A DNA stretch of 32,224 nt from Granulicatella balaenopterae (GTDB taxonomy: Bacteria; Bacillota; Bacilli; Lactobacillales; Aerococcaceae): NCBI RefSeq assembly GCF_900111135.1, contig NZ_FOGF01000027.1, forward strand, positions 1 through 32,224, in the 5' to 3' direction. The stretch's first letter is position 1; every line of letters starts with the position of its first letter. Below are positions 7,592-16,040 of this stretch, piece after piece. The notes beneath the pieces were generated by a model. The model ran no database searches and was not told where the DNA came from. It was given only the letters and a program-made list of their open reading frames with translations. Position numbers and translations under genes: made by a program.

Positions 7592-9124
7592 CTATAATAA
7601 GATCTTCTTCGGATTCAAACGCACTAGATAAGTCATTGGAATAATGGTTGCGACAATTACTGTCCCTAAACCAACTCCATACATTGTGCCAATATAAGCC
7701 GGCGTAATTTTTACTTCATAGGCTTCTACGACATCCTCAGTTGTTACATCTGCATCGAAGCCATTCATGCTATAACTATAACCACCCATTAAATCATCTT
7801 CTTGTTGCGCTACTTGTTGCTCAATCAAACCTGTTGAGACATTCTTAGCGATTAAGTTACCACTGAAGACTGCTAGAGTAATCGCAATAAGTGAAATAGT
7901 TAAGACTTCCGCTAGCATTTGACCGACTACTTTACCTTTTTTCTCACCAATTGCTAAGTAAATACCAAATTCTTTTTTACGATCACGTAAGAATAATAAG
8001 ACTACTAAAGTAATAATAATCACAGTCGCTACTACAGCTGCAATCATTACGAATTTTGCAATTTTTGATACAGATGCTACTGGACCAGCAATTTCTTCAT
8101 ATTGATCCGAATTTGCTTTTAAGATAGAGTACTCTGGTAATAATAACTGGGCTTCTTCTTTAAATGCTTCTACATCTTCTGGTTTTTCTAAAATATAGAT
8201 TGGATCATAAAATTCAAAATCATCAACCTCTTGAACTTCTTCACCATTAGCTTCGGCTTCAGCCACATAAGCTGCATAAGCTAATTTAGAAATTTCTCTC
8301 ACATAACCATTTGGTACATAGATTTTATTTACTTTTTCTTGTTTTTGGTATGCTAACATATGCTCATCTTGTTTTTTACCTTCTACTTTATCCTTAATCG
8401 TTAAGTCTTTATAAATCCCAATAATTTCAATTGGTAAATCATATTGTTCTTTGACAAAGCCTTCTTCAGTTGGTTCTTTGTCATAATCAAGCTCATAATA
8501 TGTTAAAGGCATTTTATCGCCGACTTTTAGATTATTTAATTCAGCAAGTTCTTTAGAGATTAACCCAACACTTGCGCCAGCTTCAATCTCTTCTGGTGTA
8601 AAGACACGTCCTTCTACTAATTCTGCACGACCTTCTTCAATTGCTAAGACTTTATTGTAATGAATCCCTTGCGTATTAAAGGCATAATATTTTTCGTAAC
8701 CATCTGGTGAGAGGCCTCCTTCTCCTTCCATTTGTTCACGTTCTTCTTGAATGATTGGATCAACATAGGCTTTCATGGATTCTGAACCTACTGTACCATA
8801 ACTTGTATAGTCATAATTCTTCACATATGGTAATTCCCCTATTTTAGTGACTACTTCTTTGCTTGGTGGGGTAATAGTGTCATATATTGATTCTACTTGT
8901 TCCGGATCTTCTTCCATTAGTTGATCAATAGCCTCATGATCCATCTCTATCGTTACAACTGCTCCTAGTTCTGACTTGATCTTTTCAGCAACTTGCTTAC
9001 TACCGTCTTGGATTGCTAAAGCCCCCGCAATAACATTCGCTAAGACAAAAATAATAAAGAATAATAAAATTGACTTCCCTTTATTTCTTGCGATACTAAT
9101 TCTTGCACGTTTTAAATAGTTCAT
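7592..9124 (-). CDS. FtsX/MacB-like ABC transporter permease
   Basis: A 510-aa membrane protein with the MacB-type layout: one helix at 18-38, a large extracellular domain (about 40-355, rich in Glu/Asp), then three helices at about 358-380, 400-425 and 478-501, ending RLNPKKILL. The FtsX-like core includes EFGIYLAIGEKKGKV after the second helix. I choose the ATG at 9124 because AAAGGAG lies 8 bases upstream; a longer frame from 9160 would include the ribosome site. It heads the operon with the ATPase and PASTA genes. It lacks the ten-helix form of BceB-type peptide detoxification permeases, so Bce-type resistance is less likely. The substrate is unknown. Confidence 0.9.
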   Translation of the reverse strand: MNYLKRARISIARNKGKSILLFFIIFVLANVIAGALAIQDGSKQVAEKIKSELGAVVTIEMDHEAIDQLMEEDPEQVESIYDTITPPSKEVVTKIGELPYVKNYDYTSYGTVGSESMKAYVDPIIQEEREQMEGEGGLSPDGYEKYYAFNTQGIHYNKVLAIEEGRAELVEGRVFTPEEIEAGASVGLISKELAELNNLKVGDKMPLTYYELDYDKEPTEEGFVKEQYDLPIEIIGIYKDLTIKDKVEGKKQDEHMLAYQKQEKVNKIYVPNGYVREISKLAYAAYVAEAEANGEEVQEVDDFEFYDPIYILEKPEDVEAFKEEAQLLLPEYSILKANSDQYEEIAGPVASVSKIAKFVMIAAVVATVIIITLVVLLFLRDRKKEFGIYLAIGEKKGKVVGQMLAEVLTISLIAITLAVFSGNLIAKNVSTGLIEQQVAQQEDDLMGGYSYSMNGFDADVTTEDVVEAYEVKITPAYIGTMYGVGLGTVIVATIIPMTYLVRLNPKKILL

Positions 9125-9158
9125 CTCTTCCACTCCTTTATAATTATTTACTACCTTC

Positions 9159-9187
9159 ATTCTACCAAACTATCCCCTTTTAGAAAA
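9159..9187 (-). promoter_or_regulatory. Putative extended -10 promoter of the ABC-PASTA operon
   Basis: The minus strand shows TGGTAGAAT, an extended -10 (TAGAAT at 9159-9164), with a poor -35 (TTTTCT, 9182-9187) at 17 bases. A cre-like sequence (9181-9198) overlaps the -35 position. Confidence 0.45.
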
Positions 9188-9296
9188 CGCTTAATCTACT
9201 TTATCCTAACTCTAAAAAAGATAAGTTTTAGAAAAAGAACCGTTTAGATAGATTTTTATATTATTTTTTCGATATTTTTCTATTTTCTCCGTTTTT

Positions 9297-9337
9297 AAAA
9301 ATAAGGCTGATGGTATTTATCCATCAACCTTATTTTT
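9297..9337 (-). terminator. Rho-independent terminator of the GntR-ABC operon
   Basis: A 17-bp imperfect stem (9297-9313 with 9321-9337) with A-rich and T-rich flanks on both sides. It ends four bases from the stop codon of the exported-protein gene and could act in both directions. Confidence 0.88.
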
Positions 9338-9340
9338 ACA

Positions 9341-10600
9341 TTAATACATTGAATAATTTAATAAGTATAATTCATCGCCTTCAGTTGGATGAGCTAATTG
9401 AATCGTACCTTCATAAATCACGCTTTCACTATCAATATCATAAACCATATAATGAATACCTTGCTCAATGTTTTCTGATACGGCAATTTGATTAGTTCGA
9501 TAGATGCGTTCCCAACGAGTATTTTCTGTTATAGGATATTCAAGGACTGTTTGATAGACTTGTTCTTTTGTATCCCATTTTGCCACAATTAATTGATGCG
9601 GATAAGTAGCGACTGGTTCCATATCTGTGTCTGATTCTTCTATCTGAACAAGATGATCATCTGCTTGATTTTTTTCTTCTATGTTCGCATCCTTAAGAGT
9701 AGCGCCTTTTGGTAAGACTTCTAATAATTCATAATGCGTACCATTAGCAAAGACATTATTGGCATTAAAGAGTTTTTCACCATATGAATTATTAATATAT
9801 TCATGTTGTCCTAATGCTTCAAATTGATTAGAAAAGACATCATATAAATAATAAGAAATACCTTTTTGCTCTTCATCTTCTTGAGACTCTCGATAGACTC
9901 TAAATGGAATAGCTTTTTCATTAATCGGTTGTTCTGTTAGACTAATTTCTTGTGTAGCAATTTCTTTTGGTAATTCCACTGTTTCAATGTCACCAGCTTC
10001 TCCTGTAGTGGTTGAAATCATTAATTTTTTCATTGCAACCTCATTTGAAATACTACGATGTTCCTCTAACATGACTAAACCAAATTCTTCTTGATTGAAT
10101 TGACCACTAACCTCAATAAAACAATACCCCTCAGACGCACTAATAGCATATGTCAATTTTTGATTCTTTTTAATCGCTTTTTTACCATCATATAATGAAT
10201 AGCGAATGGTTACGATATTACTATCTAAGTCATTATTGACCTCATAATATAATGTATTGCCATTTGGTAGGGCTTGATAATACCGTTCAGTTGGACGTGC
10301 CCATAATGGACTATCACTACGCGGATTATCTTGTTCCATACCTTCATAATTCACATAATTATTAAATTCACTTTTCCCTTGATAAAATGATATATTTCTT
10401 GGGAAGTTTTTACCGTATTTCTTTTCATTTTCATATTCAAAATTTAATTGTTTGTTCTTAATAAACGCTTCATCACCTTTTGTAGTGGTAATAGTTAATG
10501 CTGGTACTTGGCGTTGATCAATATTGGGTGCTGCTACCATTGATACTAGTGATAGTCCGGCACAAATACTCACCACACTTGCAAAAATTCTATTTTTCAT
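9341..10600 (-). CDS. Exported protein of unknown function, linked to a YtrA-type ABC system
   Basis: A 419-aa protein with an N-terminal signal or anchor segment (residues 1-26, basic MKNR then a hydrophobic stretch ending VAA) and no lipobox cysteine. The remainder is hydrophilic and rich in Tyr, Glu and Asn, with many short segments suggesting beta structure; repeated phrases such as YYLYDVFSNQF, YMVYDIDSESV and YSLYDGKKA hint at a repeated blade-like unit, which is inference. I place the start at the ATG at 10600, since AGGAGG lies 8 bases upstream and an in-frame GTG at 10609 sits in the ribosome site. It is the last gene of the GntR-ATPase-permease operon, 12 bases after the permease. 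I do not recognise the family. Confidence 0.7.
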   Translation of the reverse strand: MKNRIFASVVSICAGLSLVSMVAAPNIDQRQVPALTITTTKGDEAFIKNKQLNFEYENEKKYGKNFPRNISFYQGKSEFNNYVNYEGMEQDNPRSDSPLWARPTERYYQALPNGNTLYYEVNNDLDSNIVTIRYSLYDGKKAIKKNQKLTYAISASEGYCFIEVSGQFNQEEFGLVMLEEHRSISNEVAMKKLMISTTTGEAGDIETVELPKEIATQEISLTEQPINEKAIPFRVYRESQEDEEQKGISYYLYDVFSNQFEALGQHEYINNSYGEKLFNANNVFANGTHYELLEVLPKGATLKDANIEEKNQADDHLVQIEESDTDMEPVATYPHQLIVAKWDTKEQVYQTVLEYPITENTRWERIYRTNQIAVSENIEQGIHYMVYDIDSESVIYEGTIQLAHPTEGDELYLLNYSMY

Positions 10601-10612
10601 ATTTCCCACCTC

Positions 10613-11443
10613 CTAGACTGCAATATAGTGATTTAATAAGTGACGTGACACTAAGGTATTGATACATAAAAAGATTGCTAATACAATCGTCATCACCCAG
10701 CTTATTTCACTACTTGTTAACATTAAATTTGTGATTAAAAAGATTAAACCAGCGATATAGATGCCATACACCAATACGTTTAACACCATAACGCCAATAG
10801 ACTGAACTTTTCTTAAATGACGGCTTGACATCGCTAAAATAACCAATTGGAAACAAGCGCTCACCACACAAATCCCTACGCCATATGTGATTAAAAAGTT
10901 CATCCAAGTTGCTGGATACAATACTTCTAATGGATTACCAAAAATACTACTTCCTTGAGTAAAGAGATACCAATTGTTCGCCGTATTCACTAACTGATCA
11001 CCAACAATCCAACTAGCAAGATTTATAAAGATGGTCAATAACACTATTTCTAACCCTAATAAGATTAAAATCATCATGATGATAGTAGTGAATTTTGCCC
11101 AATAGACACTCATACGACTGCCCGGTAACATTAATAAACGATAGATTGACTTGCCTTGTCTATACCATTCTTTAAACCAAATATAGAAAATATAGGCACC
11201 AATTAAAGCGACACTCCCCATAATTGATAAGACAAACCAACCATTCATAATCGTAGCAAAATCACATTTCACCATGTCTATTGGAAGTGCTTGATTAATA
11301 TTCAACTGAAGCACTCGTTTATAATCACGAATCATCTGGATAAATGATACTGATTGTAAAAGAGTAACCCCGACAACTAAAATAGCAATTAACTTTTTAC
11401 TATTTTCTAATTCATATGCTAATAATTTTAAATATTTTTTCAT
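10613..11443 (-). CDS. ABC-2 type transporter permease
   Basis: A 276-aa membrane protein with about six hydrophobic segments (roughly residues 16-36, 65-90, 110-140, 183-208, 216-240 and 247-268). The small size and the partner ATPase with an LSKGN-type signature fit the ABC-2/YtrC-like permeases of GntR-controlled export systems. Its ATG overlaps the ATPase stop by 4 bases (ATGA), so the two are translationally coupled; GAGAGG inside the ATPase end is the ribosome site. The substrate is not known. Related operons in Bacillus (ytrABCDEF) respond to cell-wall antibiotics, which suggests but does not prove a role in envelope stress. Confidence 0.82.
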   Translation of the reverse strand: MKKYLKLLAYELENSKKLIAILVVGVTLLQSVSFIQMIRDYKRVLQLNINQALPIDMVKCDFATIMNGWFVLSIMGSVALIGAYIFYIWFKEWYRQGKSIYRLLMLPGSRMSVYWAKFTTIIMMILILLGLEIVLLTIFINLASWIVGDQLVNTANNWYLFTQGSSIFGNPLEVLYPATWMNFLITYGVGICVVSACFQLVILAMSSRHLRKVQSIGVMVLNVLVYGIYIAGLIFLITNLMLTSSEISWVMTIVLAIFLCINTLVSRHLLNHYIAV

Positions 11444-12129
11444 GGTAGATACACCTCTCTCATTACATCGACGATTGATTTACCTTCCATTTCACGAACT
11501 TCTTCAGGATAAAATTCTTTAATCACTTTTCCCTCATCCAGTAAAACAGCTTTATCAACCAAATACTCAATGTCATTAATTTCGTGAGTCGTAATTAAGA
11601 CCCCTTTATCTTCTACTAAACTACTAGTAAAGACGGCTGCGATTTGCTCACGAGTGAAAACATCAATCCCTGAAAAGGGCTCATCCATTAAGACAAAATC
11701 GACATCCAAGGCTAATCCTAATAATAAATTAACTTTTGCCACATTACCTTTTGACAAAGAATTAATTTTGGCATCTTCTTCTAATCTAAAGAACGTTAAC
11801 AATTCTTGCGCTTTCTCCTCATTCCAAACAGCATAAAAATCAGCCATATAATCCATCGCTTGACGAACACTATAAGCTTTATTCACAATAATCTCATCTG
11901 GAATATAAGAAATATGATTATAAAAATCTTGTGGCTTCTCCTTACCATCTAAAGTAATCTTACCGCTGTTAATCGGAATCAAATTCATAATGGCATTCAT
12001 AATAGTTGTCTTACCAGTACCATTTACCCCGATTAGACAAGTAATTTCTCCTTTTTTGGCTTTAAAGCTAATATCATTTAAGACTTGCTTTCTACCGTAT
12101 CTTTTCGAAACATTTTCTAGTTGTAACAT
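11440..12129 (-). CDS. ABC transporter ATP-binding protein (YtrB-like)
   Basis: A 229-aa ATPase. Walker A is GVNGTGKTT (34-42), Walker B is VLMDEPFSGID (146-156), and the signature is degenerate, LSKGN (125-129) instead of LSGGQ, as is usual for YtrB/CcmA-like ATPases of the ABC-2 class. The start ATG overlaps the stop of the upstream GntR gene by one base (TAATG) with GGGAG upstream, and its end overlaps the permease start by four. This tight packing indicates one transcript controlled by the GntR regulator. Likely role: export or stress-response transporter. Confidence 0.9.
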   Translation of the reverse strand: MLQLENVSKRYGRKQVLNDISFKAKKGEITCLIGVNGTGKTTIMNAIMNLIPINSGKITLDGKEKPQDFYNHISYIPDEIIVNKAYSVRQAMDYMADFYAVWNEEKAQELLTFFRLEEDAKINSLSKGNVAKVNLLLGLALDVDFVLMDEPFSGIDVFTREQIAAVFTSSLVEDKGVLITTHEINDIEYLVDKAVLLDEGKVIKEFYPEEVREMEGKSIVDVMREVYLP

Positions 12130-12503
12130 TATTCTCCCACCCTTCCTTCATAATAGTCATGGATAATATCAATAATTCTTTCTTCTTTTAGTTCAAATGG
12201 TCCGATTTTTTCAATAAAATCAATCACCGCTTGTTCAATTAATTCTGTACGTAATCGTTCTAATAATTGACGATCTTCCGTTACCTTGCTCAATGAATTT
12301 CCCTCCGTATAGATTAGCCCCAGTGCACTCATTTCCTTATAAGCTTTTTGCACAGTATTGGGATTGACTCCCCATTCTTGCGCTAATTCACGTCTTGACG
12401 GTATTTGACTTCCAGGAGCTAATTTACCTGACGCAATGGCTTGTTTGTAATAATCAATAATTTGTTCGTACACGGGTAAACGTTTATCTAAGCGTATCTC
12501 CAA
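12129..12503 (-). CDS. GntR-family regulator, YtrA subfamily
   Basis: A short (124 aa) GntR-type repressor: an N-terminal winged helix-turn-helix (about residues 8-75, with PVYEQIIDYYKQAI and IPSRRELAQEWGVNPNTVQKAY) and only a small helical C-terminal part instead of a ligand domain. This short form defines the YtrA subfamily, which typically represses its own ABC operon. The start is probably the TTG at 12503, 8 bases after AGGAGG; the GTG at 12512 overlaps that site. It is the first gene of the operon and lies 136 bases downstream of a strong promoter that carries operator-like repeats, so autoregulation is likely. Confidence 0.92.
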   Translation of the reverse strand: MEIRLDKRLPVYEQIIDYYKQAIASGKLAPGSQIPSRRELAQEWGVNPNTVQKAYKEMSALGLIYTEGNSLSKVTEDRQLLERLRTELIEQAVIDFIEKIGPFELKEERIIDIIHDYYEGRVGE

Positions 12504-12516
12504 CCTTACCACCTCC

Positions 12517-12529
12517 TATGTGTTACACA
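12517..12529. promoter_or_regulatory. Palindrome ATGTGT-A-ACACAT next to the GntR ribosome site
   Basis: A perfect 6+6 inverted repeat with one central base lies directly upstream of the AGGAGG of the GntR gene. It might be an additional operator or a small hairpin affecting translation. Assignment to the GntR protein is inference. Confidence 0.35.
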
Positions 12530-12567
12530 TATAATACACAACCTACAAAAAAATTTAAGCCCTCATG

Positions 12568-12668
12568 TACCATTCGAGTAGTACACCACGATTAAAAAAA
12601 ATCAAACCGACAAATCCGGCGAATCTTCCTTCTACTTGTATTATATTAGTAGTACACCTAGAAGTCAA
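12568..12668 (-). promoter_or_regulatory. GntR-ABC operon promoter with two operator-like repeats
   Basis: On the minus strand TTGACT (12663-12668), a 17-base spacer and TATAAT (12640-12645) form a near-consensus promoter. The 11-base word GGTGTACTACT occurs twice: in the spacer (12648-12658) and about 60 bases downstream of the -10 (12577-12587). Each copy belongs to an imperfect inverted repeat (GTATTA...TAGTAC around 12639-12656; TGTAC-10 bases-GTACA at 12566-12585). A repressor bound there would block initiation. Members of the YtrA family bind such GTGTA/TACAC-type sites, which supports autoregulation. Confidence 0.65.
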
Positions 12669-12819
12669 GTCTCATTATAAACGATTTTGGCCAAATTACA
12701 TACTACTCAATTCATAGATTTCAATAATAAATGATACCTGATATTTGTAGATAGATACTCGATAACTAATTTCCTTTTAAATTCATAGCTATATTTAGCC
12801 ATAAAAATCTCCAAAAATC

Positions 12820-12844
12820 AAAAAAACCACCTATCCCTAGGTGG
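12820..12844 (-). terminator. Rho-independent terminator of the trhP-yjdM operon
   Basis: A perfect 7-bp GC-rich stem (CCACCTA 12827-12833 with TAGGTGG 12838-12844) with a 4-base loop and seven T following on the minus strand, 20 bases after the stop of the zinc-ribbon gene. Confidence 0.9.
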
Positions 12845-12863
12845 CTACTCACAAAAACTGTGA

Positions 12864-13202
12864 TTAGATTTTTTTAACGAATTCTGATTTTAATTTCATA
12901 GCGCCAAATCCATCAACTTTACAGTCAATATTGTGGTCGCCTTCGCAAATGCGGATACCTTTCACACGAGTACCTTGTTTAATGTCTTTTGGAGCACCTT
13001 TAACTTTTAAATCTTTAATGATTGAAACAGTGTCGCCATCTGCTAAACGGTTACCATTTGCATCGATTGCTACGATTCCTTCTTCTACTTCTTCAACTTC
13101 TTTTGGATCCCATTCATGAGCACATTCTGGGCATACTAATAATACACCATCCTCATAAGTGTATTCTGAATTACATTTTGGGCAATTTGGTAAATTTTCC
13201 AT
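12864..13202 (-). CDS. YjdM/PhnA-family zinc-ribbon protein
   Basis: A 112-aa cytoplasmic protein. An N-terminal zinc ribbon holds four cysteines (CPKC at 7-10 and CPEC at 24-27), followed by a small beta-rich C-terminal domain with the conserved [14 protein letters not shown] segment. This matches YjdM, formerly called PhnA; despite the old name a role in phosphonate use is not supported, and the function is unknown. The ATG at 13202 has AAAGGAG 10 bases upstream; a GTG at 13208 is a less likely alternative. It follows trhP2 by 27 bases and ends with a terminator, so it is the last gene of the trhP operon. Confidence 0.9.
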   Translation of the reverse strand: MENLPNCPKCNSEYTYEDGVLLVCPECAHEWDPKEVEEVEEGIVAIDANGNRLADGDTVSIIKDLKVKGAPKDIKQGTRVKGIRICEGDHNIDCKVDGFGAMKLKSEFVKKI

Positions 13203-13229
13203 ATTCACATATCTCCTTTAAAATAAATT

Positions 13230-14468
13230 TTATCGACGTTTTCTAATCATATCTAATGGTTTAACTGGTTGTGAGACTTTCATCTTACAAATCATCATCG
13301 CATGTGGCGCAACAGTGATCTCTTCACCATCTTCATCCCACAATTGTTCTAATGTTTCTTCGTGATGACGCATACCAGGGCCATAGAATTCGATTGTGTC
13401 GCCAACTTTGAAATTATTACGTTGTTGTACGACCGCCATTTGTGTTGCTTCATCATATTCCAATACTTGACCTACAAAGGCGTATTGTGGAATTTGACGA
13501 CGCTCACCAAATAATTGTTCTTGTTCGCTAGGTGTTTTATAGTAGAAACCTGTCGCTAATTCACGTTGGGCAACTTTCCATAATTCATCTAACCATTCTT
13601 GCTTGAATTCGTAATGATCAGGATCTTCACAATAACTATCAACAGCAGCACGATAGACATTTGCAACAGTTGATACATAGTGAATTGATTTCATACGACC
13701 TTCAATTTTAAAACTATCGACTCCTGCTTCAATTAAGTCAGGTAAGTTGCGAATCATCGCTAAGTCAACAGCACTCATTGAGAATTTTTCTTCGATACCT
13801 TCTTCACCAGCACCTACATCACGGTGGACTCCAGCAAGTGGCATATCGAATAAACCGTATTTCCAACGACAAGATTGCGCACATCCGCCACGGTTGGCAT
13901 CACGATGAACCATGTGATTGGATAGTACACAACGTCCTGAATAAGAAATACACATTGCGCCATGAATAAATGCTTCAATTTCAACATCAACTTTATCTTG
14001 CATCTCTTGAATTTCTTGCATTGATACTTCACGGGCTAACACGACACGTTCTAAACCTTCATCTTTCCAGAAGTTTAGTGTTTCGTAGTTTGAAGCAGAT
14101 GATTGAGTTGATAAGTGAATTGGTAAACCCGGCGCTTCTGTTGCACAAATTTCCATTAAAGCCATATCGGAAATAATTACAGCATCCACACCAATTTCGC
14201 GTAATGTTTTAAAGAACTCACCAGCTCCTTCTTCATCACCTTCATGAGTAACCATATTGGCGGCTACGTGAACACGAGCGTTATGCGCATGAGCAAATTC
14301 AACTGCTTCACGCATTTCATCATAATCAAAGTTCCCCGCACGACTACGTAAACCATATGCTTCTCCACCAATAAATACGGCATCTGCACCATATAAAATA
14401 GCTGTTTTTAACTTTTCTAATGTGCCACCGGGGGCTAGGACTTCCGGTTTTTTCAAAATTTTTCTCAT
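13230..14468 (-). CDS. trhP2: tRNA U34 hydroxylation protein TrhP2 (peptidase U32 family)
   Basis: A 412-aa U32-family protein. B. subtilis TrhP1/TrhP2 (YrrN/YrrO) and E. coli TrhP make 5-hydroxyuridine at the wobble position of tRNA, using prephenate-dependent chemistry; despite the name they are not proteases. The U32 signature is clear, EAFIHGAMCISYSGRCVLS (166-184), and four cysteines (173, 180, 196, 200) can hold an iron-sulfur cluster. An N-terminal TIM-barrel-like region begins KPEVLAPGGTLEKLK. Length matches YrrO. It follows the shorter trhP1 by 15 bases in the same order as in Bacillus. Assignment over other U32 proteins such as RlhA rests on this pairing. Confidence 0.88.
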   Translation of the reverse strand: MRKILKKPEVLAPGGTLEKLKTAILYGADAVFIGGEAYGLRSRAGNFDYDEMREAVEFAHAHNARVHVAANMVTHEGDEEGAGEFFKTLREIGVDAVIISDMALMEICATEAPGLPIHLSTQSSASNYETLNFWKDEGLERVVLAREVSMQEIQEMQDKVDVEIEAFIHGAMCISYSGRCVLSNHMVHRDANRGGCAQSCRWKYGLFDMPLAGVHRDVGAGEEGIEEKFSMSAVDLAMIRNLPDLIEAGVDSFKIEGRMKSIHYVSTVANVYRAAVDSYCEDPDHYEFKQEWLDELWKVAQRELATGFYYKTPSEQEQLFGERRQIPQYAFVGQVLEYDEATQMAVVQQRNNFKVGDTIEFYGPGMRHHEETLEQLWDEDGEEITVAPHAMMICKMKVSQPVKPLDMIRKRR

Positions 14469-14483
14469 CTTTGTATCCTCTTT

Positions 14484-15404
14484 CTATTTTACGTCTTCTG
14501 GATTTAATACATAAAATCCTGGATCTAATGTACGGACTTCTGGATGTAATTGGCGAATTTTTTGAGCTAATAAAAATCCTTGGTTACTATCCCATGTACC
14601 TGCATTAATCTTATCTCTAGCATCAACAAATAAACGAGCAATCTTAACAAAATTCTCACCTGGAGAAAAAATGCCATCTAACTTCCATTGCTCAACACCC
14701 ATTTCTGCTAATTCATGTAAATATTCTGCTAATAATACATCATCCGAAGCGAAAATATGTGTTCCATTTATATCTTGGTAAATTCCATAATGCGAATCAT
14801 CTTTTTGTGGTTCAGAGATAAATAATTCTCTTTGTTTGGCTGGGGATTCTTCACGCTCAATATAATTGAAGTAATTTTGTAATAGTGGACGTTTTGATTG
14901 GTGAATACATGTCGCACCATAGACTAATACTTCAACCGGGATTGTTGCGTTTTTTGCCAAAATTTTCATTGATTCTCTTGGAACTTCACGTGCAACGACT
15001 GCAGATACTGCACCACGTTTTGCCCAAAAGTTAATATGTTTGCTACTGGTTACAATTACTTGTGCATCATAATTGAAAGGAATGTTATATTCTTCCTGTT
15101 TCATCACTTGCATAACACCAGGGTCTCCCACCGAGATAACGTCTACATCGATAGATTTTAAAAACGTTAAATATTCTGGAAGTTTTTCAATACGGTCATT
15201 ATGAAAAATAGCATTCACAGCAACTGTTACTTTTTTACCATATTCATGCGCTAGAGACGTTAATTCAGCTTGTTCTTCACGTGAAAAAGACGTCGGCAGT
15301 CGTAAACCAAATTCATCCTCCCCAAAATATAGTCTATCTACGCCTGCTTCTAGCAATGCTTTTGCTTGTGGAATGGATTCCACTGTTGCAATAATTTCTG
15401 TCAT
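14484..15404 (-). CDS. trhP1: tRNA U34 hydroxylation protein TrhP1 (peptidase U32 family)
   Basis: A 306-aa U32-family protein, the short partner of TrhP2 (B. subtilis YrrN is of similar size). It has the same fold start (EIIATVESIPQAKALLEAGVD, here given from residue 3, shortened) but the region matching the cysteine signature reads VLVYGATCIHQSKRPLL, so only Cys166 remains and no iron-sulfur cluster is expected. It presumably acts in a complex with TrhP2. ATG with AAGGAGA upstream. It is the first gene of the three-gene unit; I found no convincing promoter in the 380-base region upstream. Confidence 0.87.
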   Translation of the reverse strand: MTEIIATVESIPQAKALLEAGVDRLYFGEDEFGLRLPTSFSREEQAELTSLAHEYGKKVTVAVNAIFHNDRIEKLPEYLTFLKSIDVDVISVGDPGVMQVMKQEEYNIPFNYDAQVIVTSSKHINFWAKRGAVSAVVAREVPRESMKILAKNATIPVEVLVYGATCIHQSKRPLLQNYFNYIEREESPAKQRELFISEPQKDDSHYGIYQDINGTHIFASDDVLLAEYLHELAEMGVEQWKLDGIFSPGENFVKIARLFVDARDKINAGTWDSNQGFLLAQKIRQLHPEVRTLDPGFYVLNPEDVK

Positions 15405-15701
15405 CTCAGAATCTCCTTATCTCTCAAATACTACTTTAAGAAGAATATCATAAAACCGTAGTGATATCTAGTACAAGGCTTATCAATCTGTATTATTTTC
15501 GCTTACTACAGCATACTACAAATAAATTTTTCTACTAATAAATTACCCATTTTACTAACTTTTCACTAATTACACCAAAAAAATAGTACAGTTAACTCAT
15601 TTTTCGTAAAATCTGTATCATATTCCGAGCAAATTCCTTCCATATAAGGCTATCCTTATTTTAAAAAAAATGAATTTTTCAGTACTTTTCTAGCGAGATG
15701 C
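15405..15701. other. Intergenic region between trhP1 and DUF896, nothing assigned
   Basis: AT-rich region between divergent genes. The minus-strand promoter of trhP1 must lie here, but no -10/-35 pair stands out. No RNA motif or gene is visible. Confidence 0.4.
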
Positions 15702-15730
15702 TTGACACTGACATGCTTTATCAGTAGAGT
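15702..15730 (+). promoter_or_regulatory. Putative promoter of the DUF896 gene
   Basis: A perfect -35 TTGACA (15702-15707), a 17-base spacer and TAGAGT (15725-15730, 4 of 6). The start codon is about 50 bases downstream. Confidence 0.65.
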
Positions 15731-15742
15731 TAAAGACGAAGA

Positions 15743-15762
15743 TTTTAGTAATTTTACTAAAA
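15743..15762 (+). promoter_or_regulatory. Inverted repeat in the DUF896 leader
   Basis: A perfect 8+8 inverted repeat (TTTTAGTA and TACTAAAA, 4-base spacer) lies between the promoter and the GGAGGAGG ribosome site. It could be a leader hairpin or an operator; nothing in the sequence decides. Confidence 0.4.
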
Positions 15763-15783
15763 CAATCGGAGGAGGAATAAAAG

Positions 15784-16035
15784 ATGGAAATGGATCAAAT
15801 TTTAAGCGAGTTAAAAGTATTATCAGCTAAGAAAAAAGCTGGCACAATTACTCCAGAAGAAGTCGAAAAACAAAAAGCTTTACGTGAAGAATATATGACA
15901 ATCTTCCGCAGCGCTCTACGTGGACATATTGAAGGAATTAAAGTTGTCGATAATGATGGAAATGACATCACTCCTGACAAATTAAAACAAGTACAAAAAG
16001 AAAAAGGGATTCACGGACGCCACTTAGAAGACTAA
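15784..16035 (+). CDS. DUF896 family small protein
   Basis: An 83-aa, highly charged helical protein. Residues 4-38 form a helical hairpin pattern ([15 protein letters not shown], then [16 protein letters not shown]), followed by [16 protein letters not shown] and [11 protein letters not shown], which are diagnostic for DUF896 (YnzC/YneJ-like proteins of Firmicutes). The function is not established; B. subtilis members are linked to the SOS operon and ribosomes or cell division only loosely. The ATG has a strong GGAGGAGG 8 bases upstream. It is a single-gene unit with its own promoter and terminator, on the strand opposite to its neighbours. Confidence 0.88.
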   Translation: MEMDQILSELKVLSAKKKAGTITPEEVEKQKALREEYMTIFRSALRGHIEGIKVVDNDGNDITPDKLKQVQKEKGIHGRHLED

Positions 16036-16040
16036 ACCAC

